Assembly: GCA_021399435.1 (NCBI GenBank)
Contig: JAJTUP010000100.1
Location: forward strand, 1-64,000
DNA length: 64,000 bases
Direction of reading: 5' to 3'
From: Diaporthe sp. PMI_573
Lineage: Eukaryota > Ascomycota > Sordariomycetes > Diaporthales > Diaporthaceae
Part shown: positions 1 to 10,320 of the stretch, piece by piece
How positions within the stretch are numbered: the stretch's first letter is position 1
Layout: every line of letters begins with the position of its first letter
Made by a program: the position numbers and the translations under genes
Notes under the pieces: generated by a model
The model's input: only the letters and a program-made list of their open reading frames with translations
What the model was told of the DNA's origin: nothing
Database searches by the model: none

Positions 1-704
1 AAAGAGCCAGACATAAGGTTCTTTCCTTGACGTGCTGCCTGTGAATATTATGTTTTGTGACCCTTCTGGCCTCGCCAATCCTGAGCCAAGGCCTCTTGGA
101 TGGGGTAGGCTTCTCCCATCTTACTTGACAGGGAGAAGAGGTATATTAGTGGGTCGAATAACCACTCCTGTTGGTTTCCAGTGGTCGATTGATGGTTTGA
201 TGTTGTGGTCTTCCCCCGTCTTGTAACAAGACCGACAAAGCACTGCCCCCCCAGCACGAGTCTGACAAGACGACTCTTGGGCAAGTCTCTGAAACTGCCA
301 CCAATTCCCAATCGCATTCGACCCTTGTTTCATAGATTCATAGCTTGGCCCTCCCAAACCTCTGAAAATCTGTTTCAATGATCTCCTCCTTCCCGCAGCA
401 CGCGAGCCAAGCTTTTGATCGACGTTTCCGTAACATTGCCTCGCGTTTTACTTCTCTACTTGGTATCTGCTACGAATCTGCCATATTGGTTTCCACCTCT
501 CATGATGCAGCAATCGCAAGCTCCCAAACTGCGCCTTTCCGTCCTGGTTTGTATAAATGTGAGCTCGCATTCGAACAGAGTGCTTCATCAGATGTTCAAT
601 CTTAATCGTCTCAACTTTTACATTCTAACCCACACCTCAGGCGCTCTCGTCTTATATCGACATCTCTAGCTCAGCACACAGGTTCACCGCACGGTTCAGC
701 ACTA
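1..704. other. Left-edge intergenic / promoter region
   Basis: I see no convincing coding sequence here. The open frames are short, overlap each other on both strands and lack recognisable motifs. The right part is pyrimidine-rich and is probably the promoter and leader of the small secreted protein gene that begins at 705. A TATA-like element (TATAAA) lies at 552-557. One upstream ATG at 592 opens a short frame that closes before the gene, so the real transcription start may be nearer, for example after the TTATATC at 649-656. Confidence 0.5.
552..557 (+). promoter_or_regulatory. TATA-like element upstream of the small secreted protein gene
   Basis: A TATAAA hexamer sits about 150 bases before the ATG at 705, inside a T/C-rich stretch. 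It is a plausible core promoter element, but an ATG at 592 lies between it and the gene. The assignment rests on motif and distance only. Confidence 0.3.
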
Positions 705-1177
705 ATGTACTTCACCAAGATCATCCTTGCTCTCATCCTCGCGGCTGGCGTCTCTGCCGCGGCAATCGGACCCCGTCAGGACCAAGCTGCGTGCGATCAG
801 GGGCGCAGTGGGGTCGTTAACGGTCTTAAAGAGATTAACACGTCTGCGGCAGAGATCCAGGACGCGACGGTGAAGCAAGCAGTGCAGTCTGGCTTGCAGC
901 AGTCCGCTGGCGGGGTCCAGCAGATCGGACAGGCGATCAAGGCCGGCCAGGCACCACCTGCGGCTGGCCGTGACCAAGTCCAGGCTGGCTTTGAGGCCAT
1001 GAACGCCGCTATTATCGGAGCCGATCAGTGAGTAAAATGCCTTTTGCCCCATAAACCACAGCGGAGGTGTCTAAATGCCGTTCGTTCAGGGCGGATCCTG
1101 CCGTGGCTAGTACCCAAACGTCGCTAAACGCCGCCATCGCCGCGGGAGTTCAGGTTGTCCAGAATTGTGCGGCTTGA
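705..1177 (+). CDS. Small secreted protein, 136 aa, two exons
   Basis: Exons 705-1027 and 1090-1177 are joined over a 62-base intron (donor GTGAGT, acceptor TTCAG), giving 136 residues. Without splicing the frame would stop right at the donor. Residues 1-19 form a clear signal peptide (lysine, then a Leu/Ile/Ala-rich core, ending near VSA-AA), so the product is probably secreted. The mature part is rich in Ala, Gln and Gly and looks largely helical. It has just two cysteines, one near the start (AACDQ) and one four residues from the end (QNCAA), which could form a single disulfide. The pattern resembles small secreted or cell-wall-associated proteins common in plant- and insect-associated ascomycetes, and loosely the hydrophobic-surface-binding (HsbA-like) group. 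That family link is from memory and weak. No function is assigned. Confidence 0.75.
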
Positions 1178-3170
1178 AACCAGGGTGAAGAGGGCACTGT
1201 ACATAGCCATACAGATGTACCTAGGTAGTGTTCATAATCAGAGCACATTCAGTCAATGCGTGTCACATTATTTCCCGGGACAAGGTCTCTCCCATACAAT
1301 AGGAGCGTCTGGACAATTGCTTACCGGGGACGAGATCTGAGAAATCTCGGATTATGAGGCGCCAGAAACTCGGCATTGTCTGACAGAACGTGTGACTACA
1401 GATACGGCTTTCCCCTGCTTCATTGCTGACCTCTACGTCCACTCTCCGATTAGTTCTGATCAGGCCGAGCATCACACCGTCTCACATGTAAGGTTCGAAA
1501 CATCACTGATGGAGATCTGCATAGGACAGTGGGTACACATATAGAAAAGTCTGCTGTAGATGTTTTCTGGTGTTAGGGGAGCAGAGAAAGACTGTGGATG
1601 ATTTCTTGCAATCCGACAGAGGTTCCAAAGGTGCTACAATGATAAATATAGAGCCGAAGGCCCATGCGCATAACCACATTGAAGCTGATTCGGCAGAGGG
1701 AGTTCCTCGCCTCTTCATCTGGTCGTCCCCAATATGCTTCATCAAGACGACATTAATCGACGACCACTGCTGCTGACATAATCCTGACAACATGACCAAC
1801 TTTAGGTTGTTGATTGATAGTGTCGCCAGCAGTCGGACATCACTGAATTAAAAAGTCATAGGGGGAACTGCTGTGCGCTCAAATGGCTCCACATCGAATG
1901 TATACCTTCCTGGTTTCTGCTGGAATGCTGTTCTGATAGCTTTAGTGCGACTGCATACAATTCGACTTTGCATAATATTGATCCTGTGTAAAACATTACC
2001 TCCTCAGGGGCATACCCGGTTTATTGACCGTAGCATTGTGTATTGATTGCCGAATAAATACACCCTTCAGGAATAGATGTGACGCCACCGGACCATAACT
2101 TTGTGGCAGCGGTCAGATCTGGGTCAATAGGGCCGGCTCAGGGTCTCTGCCTACACTACGACTTCCAAGTCTTATGAGTATATTTCAGACAATTGCCCGA
2201 CTTTTTTTTGGTTTGGCGTGATTGTGCAATCATCTGGTTCAACAGCCCATAAGCCGGTTGCATCCAGTTGGGAAACGGGTTCCCTGCGAATTCGAATGCA
2301 GCTCAAGAGCATGGCACAAGCTTCCAATTGAACAAGGACCTTGATTTCTCAAGGCATGGTTAAGTAGGCTTGTATTGCGGAACGCCGAGCAGCAGTCAGC
2401 ATGGAGGTCGCTTCACACCCCAGCGCGTTTGTGGTTTACACGGAACAGAGAAAATCAATTTCAATGAGGGAGATAAATGATCTCGTCCCTGATACATGGT
2501 TACAGGCCGACAGGCCGGACGGCAGTGACGGTGGCGACCGGGCACTGATGCGTGTGACCTAGCTGGGACGCGGTCACACTTACTGTTTGGGCTTGCAAAC
2601 TCTTCAGGCGACGTATCCAGACGAAGGGCGCTGCTCGTCTACATGATGGTTGCTGAAGGGGGTATGCCAGTGAGGTGGTATACTAATATGGCCCGAGACG
2701 AGATCCCATTGGGCCAGCTACTTATTGGTGTGTTCCACCCTCAAGCTTTGCGCCTTGGTCCGCGATAGAAAGTAGTGCTATTCCTCCAACGCCACAGGAG
2801 CAAGCTCTAGTCGTCGTCCACCATCGCCTGCGTCGAAATAGCATATTCCGTGCCTACCCCTTACCCCCCCAACAACAAACCTCTGAAGAGGGTGGGAGCC
2901 TACTACGCCAGTCCGACAAACGCCGTTCGTTTAGCCAGAATGAGCCAAAAAAAATAATAATACTACACATTTCGTTCTCAAGGCCACACCGTGGACTGCC
3001 TGCAGTAGTGGTAGGAATCAAGGAATGCCCCACCCAGTTCATCTCAGTCACCGTCGAACGTGGTACTGTTCAAGGCGTCACTACCCGTCCAGGGCTGCGA
3101 CGCGGCGAGGGAGCGAGGGACCAACCGGCTTTGTCGGGCCGTGGAGATGTCGACGCTGTTAAGGCGAGGC
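1178..3170. other. Gene-free stretch, about 2 kb
   Basis: This stretch has more A+T than the flanking genes. It holds only short unsupported frames and shows no transposon domain, terminal repeat or tRNA. A TACCTAGGTA palindrome lies at 1218-1227, 41 bases after the preceding stop codon. The right end (about 3000-3170) is probably the 3' untranslated region of NGG1, which is on the minus strand. Confidence 0.5.
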
Positions 3171-5523
3171 TTACTCATCATCCTCATCCCACCTCTGATT
3201 CTCCCTCTTGATGAACTCGGCGATCTCGGGTTGTTTGAAGATGGAGCTGCCAGGCTCGCTCGCCCGTGGCACCTTGCCCAGGTTCTCGCCGTCAAAGACC
3301 GTACCAATGCTCTCGATCCATCTCCGGCGGCGTTCCATCAGCGTCTTGGTGAGATCACCGATGCCCGGCCTGGCGACGCCGGAGGCGGCGTGCACGGCGG
3401 CGCCGGGTCGTGACTTCTTCTTGGTCTTGCCCATGGTGCGCGTCCGTTTGAGGTATGCGGCCTGGACCTGACTGTCGAGGTCCTCGAGGATAGTCTGGTA
3501 CTCCTGATGAGCCATGCGCTCACGGACAAGGTCTGAGAGCTTCGCCTTGCGGGCGCCGTTGATGAGCATCTGCTCGCGGAGACGGCCCTGCAGGAGCCGC
3601 AGCCTGGCAGCGACTTCGTCGTCGTAGGCGCCATCATAGTCAGCACGGGACTCCTCAGGTTGTGGTTGGTCCGTTTCTTCTGCTGGCGCGGGCAGAAAGC
3701 CAATGTGTCGAAGCTCCTGCTTTATGCGCTCGTCAACCTGGTTGTAGTCTAGCTTAGGATGGGTGGCCTTTTTCCAGTGCTCGGAGTTGGATTCGGGCAT
3801 GTGAGCTGCGGGCGAAAGCTCCCGCTCAGACGGCTGACCGTTGGGCTGCAAGACGGGCGGGGCCGCGGTGTCAAAGCTGTCGATACCGTTCATGGAGAGG
3901 TCCATGCCACTGCCGGCCTCGCCGTTGACGCCGTTGGTGACGAGTTTGCCATCCTCGCTAGCGACGGCCCGCCTTTCGGGCCTCATGGCTTGCATCAGGC
4001 GCGAGAGCAGTGGGCCGACTGACAGCTTGTCGGACTCGGCAATGTCATCTGTCATGTGCTCGATGCTCCCGCGCGGTGCGTTTGGCTGTGGTTTCTCGGG
4101 TAGGTCAATGGCCATGTGGTCGTCCTCCTCTGCCCAGATCTGTGTGTAGTGTTTCTTCCCACGCTTGGGGATCACGAAGGGGGTCACGCGGTCGCCGCGC
4201 TCGCGCAGGAAGGCGAGGTCTTCCTCGGTAAAAGGCCGGAAGTATGGTTCTACAGATGTTGAGAACGTCGAGAAGGATATCTGGTTGGTGGGTTTGGCGA
4301 TACTGTAGTCCTTGTCTGGTGGGACGCCGGCAATCTGGTCGGCCAGGTCGGTTCTGGGGTAGGTCGCGACAGATGTCGCCTCCTTGATATCGTCATCCAA
4401 CATGTTCTTCCAGTCAACCTTGGTGACCTCGTACACGGTAGGGTCAGGGAAGGTCGAAGGGTCGTCTCCAAACATGTTGCTCTGTGGTATCGCCTTTGGG
4501 GCCGGGGCGCCGCCGTCGTCGGAGCTGGAATCGGAATCGTCAGACGACTCCTGTTCCTTCTTGGCCTTGGCCTTGGCCTTGACCTTCTTCTTGGCCTTTT
4601 CCTTGTCGTCGACGTCCATGGCGCCGGCGCCGGGGGTTGCAGGAGCAACTGGGGACAGGGAAGAGGAGGTGGAATCGTTGTCGCGTGACAGTTTCCTGGG
4701 TTTGTTGGAATCGCGCAGTGGGGACGACCGTTCTGTGCTGGAAGATCAGTGGGTGGGTTCGGATGGCGGGAGACACAGGTCAGGGCTGGGCTGGGCTGGG
4801 GAGGGGGGGGGTTGGGAGAGGTGCAGGACTGCAGGCCGGTGAAGCCAAACCGACGGCAGACGACGGGCAGGTGCAGTCAGAGTCAGGTGGGCGAGCGTGC
4901 AGACCAGGGCGAGATGCAAGCAGCAGGGAGGTGACAAAACATTCCCCTGCGCGATGTCATGGTGGCGGGCAACGCGAGCGGACGAGTGAGCACAGGTGGC
5001 GGAGGGTGGGATGGTAGGTGGACGACTGACCAAGGTTGGTATCGTGGGGCGCGAGCGAGTCTGCGGCCTTCCTCTTTTTCTTGTTTGCCTTGTTGGCCTT
5101 GTTGGCCTTGCGGGCGCGCTCGTCGTCCTCTGCAGCCTCCCTGCGCAGGCGCTCCTCCTCCCTGGAGCGCTCGTCGTCCAGCCTGGCCCTGAGCAGAGGC
5201 ACCAGCAGCCTCATGCCGCGGTCGCAGAAGTTATGACGTCGCTCGAGGGTGTCCTGGAGGCGCTGCAGGCGGGTCATCATGCCACCGAGGTTCTTTGATT
5301 CGGGCATTCCCGAGGAGATGGGGTTGTGGTCGACAACATCCTCGTAGGTGAGGTTGCGGAAGGAGTCGTAGTTGAGGTCGAGGTACTCGGTCTGCTTGAC
5401 GTCGACCGGGGGCAGCGAGGCGGGCGGTGGGACGGCGCTGGGCGTGGTGTTGCGGCTCCTCTGGCGGGCGATGGCACCGGCGCCTTTCTTGCCGGTGCCC
5501 TTCTGGCTTGATGCGGGAGCCAT
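3171..5523 (-). CDS. NGG1: SAGA/ADA complex subunit Ngg1/Ada3
   Basis: Reading leftward, exon 1 is 5523-5031 and exon 2 is 4732-3171. A 298-base intron (donor GTCAGT, acceptor CACAG) separates them, giving 684 residues. The join is my best choice because it keeps frame into the acidic/serine linker before MDVDDKEK. Ada3/Ngg1 links the Gcn5 acetyltransferase and Ada2 to SAGA and acts in the nucleus in transcription activation. The N-terminal third has a conserved block ([14 protein letters not shown]) and a charged coiled coil (about residues 95-155). The middle is low-complexity with Lys/Asp/Ser runs. Residues about 490-610 match the Ada3 domain: [20 protein letters not shown], then [12 protein letters not shown], then the helix ending in [18 protein letters not shown]. 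The family call is strong; the exact intron is less sure. The gene is head to head with BTA1. Confidence 0.88.
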
Positions 5524-6364
5524 GGTGGGATGTTGACGGGGCTGCGGGGTGTGATGGAAGAGGACGGGGGGGGGAAGGAGGAGCTGCGGTCCGAGTTGGC
5601 CATCGGCCCATGGCGAGGACGGCGTGAGCCGCGCTAGAGGGCCAGGCTGCCAGGCTGCCAGGCTGCCAGGCCGGGGCAGGTGTCGGGGCCGAGTCGGTCA
5701 CTGCAGCACTCAGGTCGTAGCGGCCGGCCAGTCCGACATGTGCACGTAGAACGGCAGGTGATTGGCGGTCTACTCGACAGCATCACAGCGCCCCGTGCAT
5801 CCCCGACTGTGACTAACCAACGCGTGTGTATTTCTGCCCGGGCCAACGGCGCCAGTGTGGGTATCGAGCTCCGTCCCTCACAGCCTACGGGTGGTCAAAC
5901 GTGCCGCGAGGAGCCCGGGACCCCCAAGGCGGGAAGCCCAGCGTTGACGACCCTGGGCGGACAAATGGCTTCAACACATGTTGCGAGCGCGCGAGGCTGA
6001 TTGGCTGTGGGGGCCACCCACACCTTCCTGGACCCTGAGCAGTGCCACGGCCGGCCGACTGCATGTTCAACGATCAAGGGTCCAGTCCTCCTTTCTTCCT
6101 CTCCTCCAGACACCATGGCTCCTCGCACCATGGCTCCTCGCACGCATCATACGTGCGGCGCACCGCGCTGGTGCGGAATGCCGCTCTCGGAAACGCGCGA
6201 CAGCATTCTGTCACTCAATACTTATATCTTGTCGCAGCCGCCGACCACCGCCTCTCCCGGCCCCTGCCCTGGTGGTTGGCCATGGTCCTCTTTGCAACAC
6301 ACCTTTTCTGCTCAGCCAGCCCCCCGCCCCGCCTCGCCCCGCGAGCCTGCAATGAGAGAGTACC
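5524..6364. promoter_or_regulatory. Divergent promoter between NGG1 and BTA1
   Basis: These 841 bases separate the start codons of two outward-facing genes, so they must hold both promoters and leaders. The part next to BTA1 is CT-rich, as is usual before fungal start codons. A short tandem repeat lies at 5641-5670. Three E-box-like half-matches to the Pho4/NUC-1 site are visible: CACGTA at 5743-5748, AACGTG at 5898-5903 and TACGTG at 6150-6155. No perfect CACGTG is present. Confidence 0.55.
5641..5670. repeat. 8-bp tandem repeat (GCCAGGCT, 3.75 copies)
   Basis: Perfect head-to-tail copies of GCCAGGCT lie in the NGG1/BTA1 intergenic region, upstream of NGG1. It is a minisatellite of no known role. 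Confidence 0.9.
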
Positions 6365-9220
6365 ATGGCTTCTCTTGGTGGTAATGTCCTATCCTCGGAG
6401 CTGGACAACAAGATCGTCTACGCTGGCATCGCCGGCGTGTTTTGCTTCGCCCTCGGCCTTTCCAGGGTCTTCGCAGGCACACGCGCCGAGGGCAACACCG
6501 CCGCCAACGATGCCCCCGGCCTCGTCAGGTCCCTGTTCCTCTTCGCGTATGGCTGTTTCCTGAAACCTCATGAGGGCGATGGCAAGGGAACCCAACAGGA
6601 TGCCTTGGAGTCCTTCTACAAGGCTCAGGCGGGCATCTATGACACTACCAGGTCGGCCCTCCTCAAGGGCCGCGAGGACATGCTCGCACTCGTGGCCGCC
6701 CAGCTGAGAGCCAAGTCAGACGTGGACAGGCCGGACAGGCCGGAGAGGGTCTGGGTTGATGTAAGACCCGCTTCCTTTTCCCCATGGGATCCCGTGCGCT
6801 CGTCTGACTAGCTGATCGCCTTCCTCCAGGTGGGTGGAGGCACGGGTTGGAACATCGAGGCGATGGCCTCTTTTGTAGACGTGCCCCGGTTCTTCTCCGC
6901 CGTCTACCTGGTCGACTTCTCTCCCTCGCTATGTGAGGTTGCCCGCAAGCGCTTTGCTAGGCTCGGTTGGGGCAACGTCAAGGTCGTCTGCGAAGACGCC
7001 AGAAAGTTCAACCTCGAGGACTATGGGAATGATGCGCAGCTCGCTCCAGCCCCAACCCGGGCTCCCAGCAGCTACTTCTCCCAGAAACGTCCCGAGCACG
7101 GCGGCGCTGACCTGGTCACAATGTCGTACAGCCTGTCCATGATTGTACGTGATTGCCTCCTCCATAGACTCCTACCCAGCGGGTGCGGCATGGGATTTGC
7201 GTGACTGATCCTGTGGACCAGCCGGATTACTACTCCGTCATAGACTCCCTAACATCACTCCTGTCGCCAGACGGCTTGATGGGGGTCGTTGACTTCTACG
7301 TTCAGTCAGAGGTCGATGTCAGCTTCCGGAACTACCACGGTGGTGTTGTCGGCCGTCATGTCAACTTCCTCGGACGCACCTTCTGGCGTGCCTGGTTCGA
7401 TATTGACAGGGTTGGTCTGGAACCGAGCCGTCGTGACTACCTCGAGTACAGATTTGGCACTGTGCTGAGTGCCAATGCTCGCAACAACACGCTTGGTGCC
7501 ATCCCTTACTACGTGTGGCTGGGCTGCCACAAGAAGCCGTTCGCCTCCTCGAGCTTGCCGCACGAGATTGTCGAGTACGTGGACGCCCTTGTGACCGAAT
7601 CGCCTTATCTCCTGCCGGCCAACGCCCCCAATGCCCTCACTCGTGCAGTTGAGAGGGCCGCCCCTGAGATCCGCTCCAAGGCTTTCGATGCTGCCGTTGC
7701 CAACCTGTCGTCCAACCTGCCCCTGCCGGCCTTCTTCTACCAGCATCATCACTGGCGCATCTATTACGACGAGAGGCTGAGGAAGCACACCCAGTTCAAC
7801 GATGAATACATCTATGCCTTCACCTGGGAAGACTCTCGCGTCGACGCTCGCATCCTCAACCTTGGGTCTGAGGATGTCGTCCTGGCAGTCTGCAGCGCAG
7901 GCGACAATATCCTGTCATATGTCATGCAAAGCCCCGCCCGCGTCCACGCAGTTGACCTAAACCCGACCCAGTGCCATCTCCTCGAGCTCAAGGTCGCCTC
8001 GTACAGTTCCCTTTCGTACGAGGACTTCTGGAAGCTCTTCGGCGAGGGCAAGCATCCGAACTTCCGCCAGCTGCTGATCTCCAAGCTTTCCCCCCACCTC
8101 TCCAGCCGCGCGTTCCAGTATTGGTTGAGCAACGCGCACATCTTCACCAACAAGCGTGGCCGCGGGCTCTACGACACGGGCGGCTCAAAGCATGCGATCC
8201 GCTTGATGCGTTGGATCGCTCGCATCTTTGGCCTCCGGCGCTCCATCGAGGCCATCTTGAATGCAAAGACTCTGAACGAGCAGCGGGAAATCTGGCGCAG
8301 TAAAATCCGGCCGGTCATGCTATCTGGCCTCGTCAACCGACTTGTGGTCAGCCAGGAGTCCTTTCTCTGGGCTGCCTTGGGGGTGCCCAAGAACCAGCTC
8401 GCCATGATCGAGGCCGATCATGCTAGTCTGTGCCATGAGCACAAAACAGCCCAGAACACCCGTTCACAGGCTGTCTGGAGCTACATGGTCAACACGCTGG
8501 ACCCGATGGTTGAGAACACCCACATCGCGGCTGACAACCCCTACTACCACGTCTGTCTGGCCGGCCAGTTTAGCCGCAAGTGCTACCCCGAGTACCTCGC
8601 CCCACAAGCCCACGCTCGCTTGTCCCGCCCTGGCGCGTTTGATGGCCTCCGTATCCACACGGATGAGATCGACGAGGTTATCGCCCGAATCACGCCCGGC
8701 ACGCTCACAGTTGCGGTGGTCATGGACTCGATGGACTGGTTCGACCCAGACTCTAATGCCGCGACAAGCCAAATCCGCAAGCTCAACCGTGCCTTGAGGA
8801 TGGGTGGCCGTGTCATGCTGAGAAGCTCTGGCTTAAGGCCGTGGTATCTCAAGGAGTTTGAGCGCCAGGGGTTTGCCGCAAAATGCCACGGCAAGAGAGT
8901 ACCAGGCGTGTGCATCGATCGTGTCAATATGTGTAAGCAGCTTCTGGATACAATCCCAACCCCTCCCAGAAGAAACCCCTCTCTGTGGCATATGGCTCAA
9001 AGACCTTGTCATACTGCTGGCTCTGGAACAGGCAATGGCCACATTGTGATCCATCCTCTCCCCTGATTTGTCTGAAACTACTCCCTTGGTCCTTCGATAG
9101 CTGATTCCGAATGCTGCAGATGCCAGTTGCTGGGTTCTTACCAAGCATTTCAACCTGCCACCGCCGACACCGGATTTGGATGGTGCCGTGGGTTCTGAAA
9201 TGGACAGCCTGACTATCTGA
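6365..9220 (+). CDS. BTA1: Betaine lipid (DGTS) synthase BTA1, BtaB-BtaA fusion
   Basis: Exons are 6365-6760, 6830-7144, 7222-8932 and 9120-9220, giving 840 residues. The enzyme builds diacylglyceryl-trimethylhomoserine, a phosphorus-free membrane lipid, from diacylglycerol and S-adenosylmethionine. A hydrophobic segment near residues 17-36 suggests membrane anchoring. The N-terminal half is a class I methyltransferase (BtaB-like, head-group N-methylation) with motif I VGGGTGW at residues 133-139. The C-terminal half is the BtaA/DUF3419 3-amino-3-carboxypropyl transferase, with motifs such as CSAGDN, AVDLNPTQ and MDSMDWF. This BtaB-then-BtaA order is the fungal one. The last intron (8933-9119, donor GTAAGC, acceptor CTGCAG) is essential: splicing restores the conserved ending CIDRVNMYASCWVLTKH, while reading through gives an unrelated tail. 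That intron is homologous to one in the next gene. In other fungi the gene is induced by phosphate starvation. Confidence 0.93.
8933..9119 (+). repeat. Introner-like intron, copy A (last intron of BTA1)
   Basis: This is a 187-base phase-1 intron with donor GTAAGCAG, a CTGAT branch-like site near 9101-9105 and acceptor CTGCAG. Its first 23 bases differ from those of the intron at 11631 at one position. Its last 47 bases match that intron at 35 positions, and all 12 differences are transitions. A middle block (GGAACAGGCAATGGCCAC and following) also aligns. It is much longer than most introns in the window. Confidence 0.85.
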
Positions 9221-10320
9221 ACAAGTATTCCCGGCTTCTCGAGTTGCTGGCCTCATAACATGGCCAAAGTGGTGCTGTGTTGTTGTGTAAACCACGGCAG
9301 CAAGTGTTTACAAGTTAGAAGAAGTCGGACGTGCTTGCAAAGAGGCCATGCCTATATTCCAATTCTGCCGCTCGTGTACACTGACGGAGTCTTGTTCCTC
9401 ATCTCTCGACCCGGAATCGGTGACCCGACCTCTAGATCCCTGGCACTCGCCCATGGAACAGGTCTATTGCGCCTCCGGGCCACGAGCCGAGTGACGTGAC
9501 CGTGCAAGTGTTCCTGCAAGGCCATCTGCGCCGCCCGGTGGTGAGACGGGGAGTTTATCCCCGTAAATCGTAGTTCTGCGCTGTCCGGGGCCATGGCTGG
9601 CCCGGCGGATCGTCATCTTCGGAGAGGGCAGCAGTTTGACCTCGCCTCGAAAGCACGATTAAATGCTCTGGAGTAATTGTCCCGCGACTAAATCACTGCA
9701 ATATTCCCTTTTCGGGGATCAGCCGATGGGCTCTCGCTCACGGCCAGCCTCTTTCTCGCCCTTGCCGAGGTTTATCCGTCACAATACCACAGCAAAGCCT
9801 GGGCAAAGGCGGGGCCGCTCGGCCACTTCCTCAGTGTAAACTATTCAGTTTCAGACCGAGTGGTTCACCCGATGCTGTGGAAGCTTCAACCATTCATCTG
9901 TACCCCGGACGCCACAGCCCCCGCAACCCCGTGGGGCCGCGGGGCGATCTGGGGGCCACGAACTGCTGGGATACCACCGCCAACGTGCTCGGCAATCCTA
10001 CATTGCAATTTGGTGGGCGGAATACGAAATCGCGATCAAGCCAGAGCCCTATATCTCCGGAATGTGGAGTGAATCTGGCCCCCAATGCTCATCTGTCCCG
10101 GGAAGTGGTCACGGCAAAGATGCTCCACAAGACGGTGTACAATGGGGTCTTTGCCCTCCGCAAAGCTGGCAGGAGGGCGGTTGAAAGGCGAAGTGAAGTG
10201 ATGTTCTATACAAGACCATGCCTTCATGACAGCCCAATTTGAACAGCCCTCACTTAAGTGCGGCGTTTGCATCTATCACGTCTTGTGCCGTTCCTCGCTG
10301 AGCACCGCCCGTACGGCAAC
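9221..10320. other. Intergenic region between BTA1 and the GH79 gene
   Basis: This holds the 3' untranslated region of BTA1 and the promoter of the next gene. No frame here has a recognisable domain, and I see no repeats or RNA genes. Confidence 0.5.

Noticed and set aside
10258..10320. Upstream extension of the GH79 gene
   Set aside because: It begins with GTG, not ATG, and the in-frame ATG at 10321 gives a proper signal peptide.
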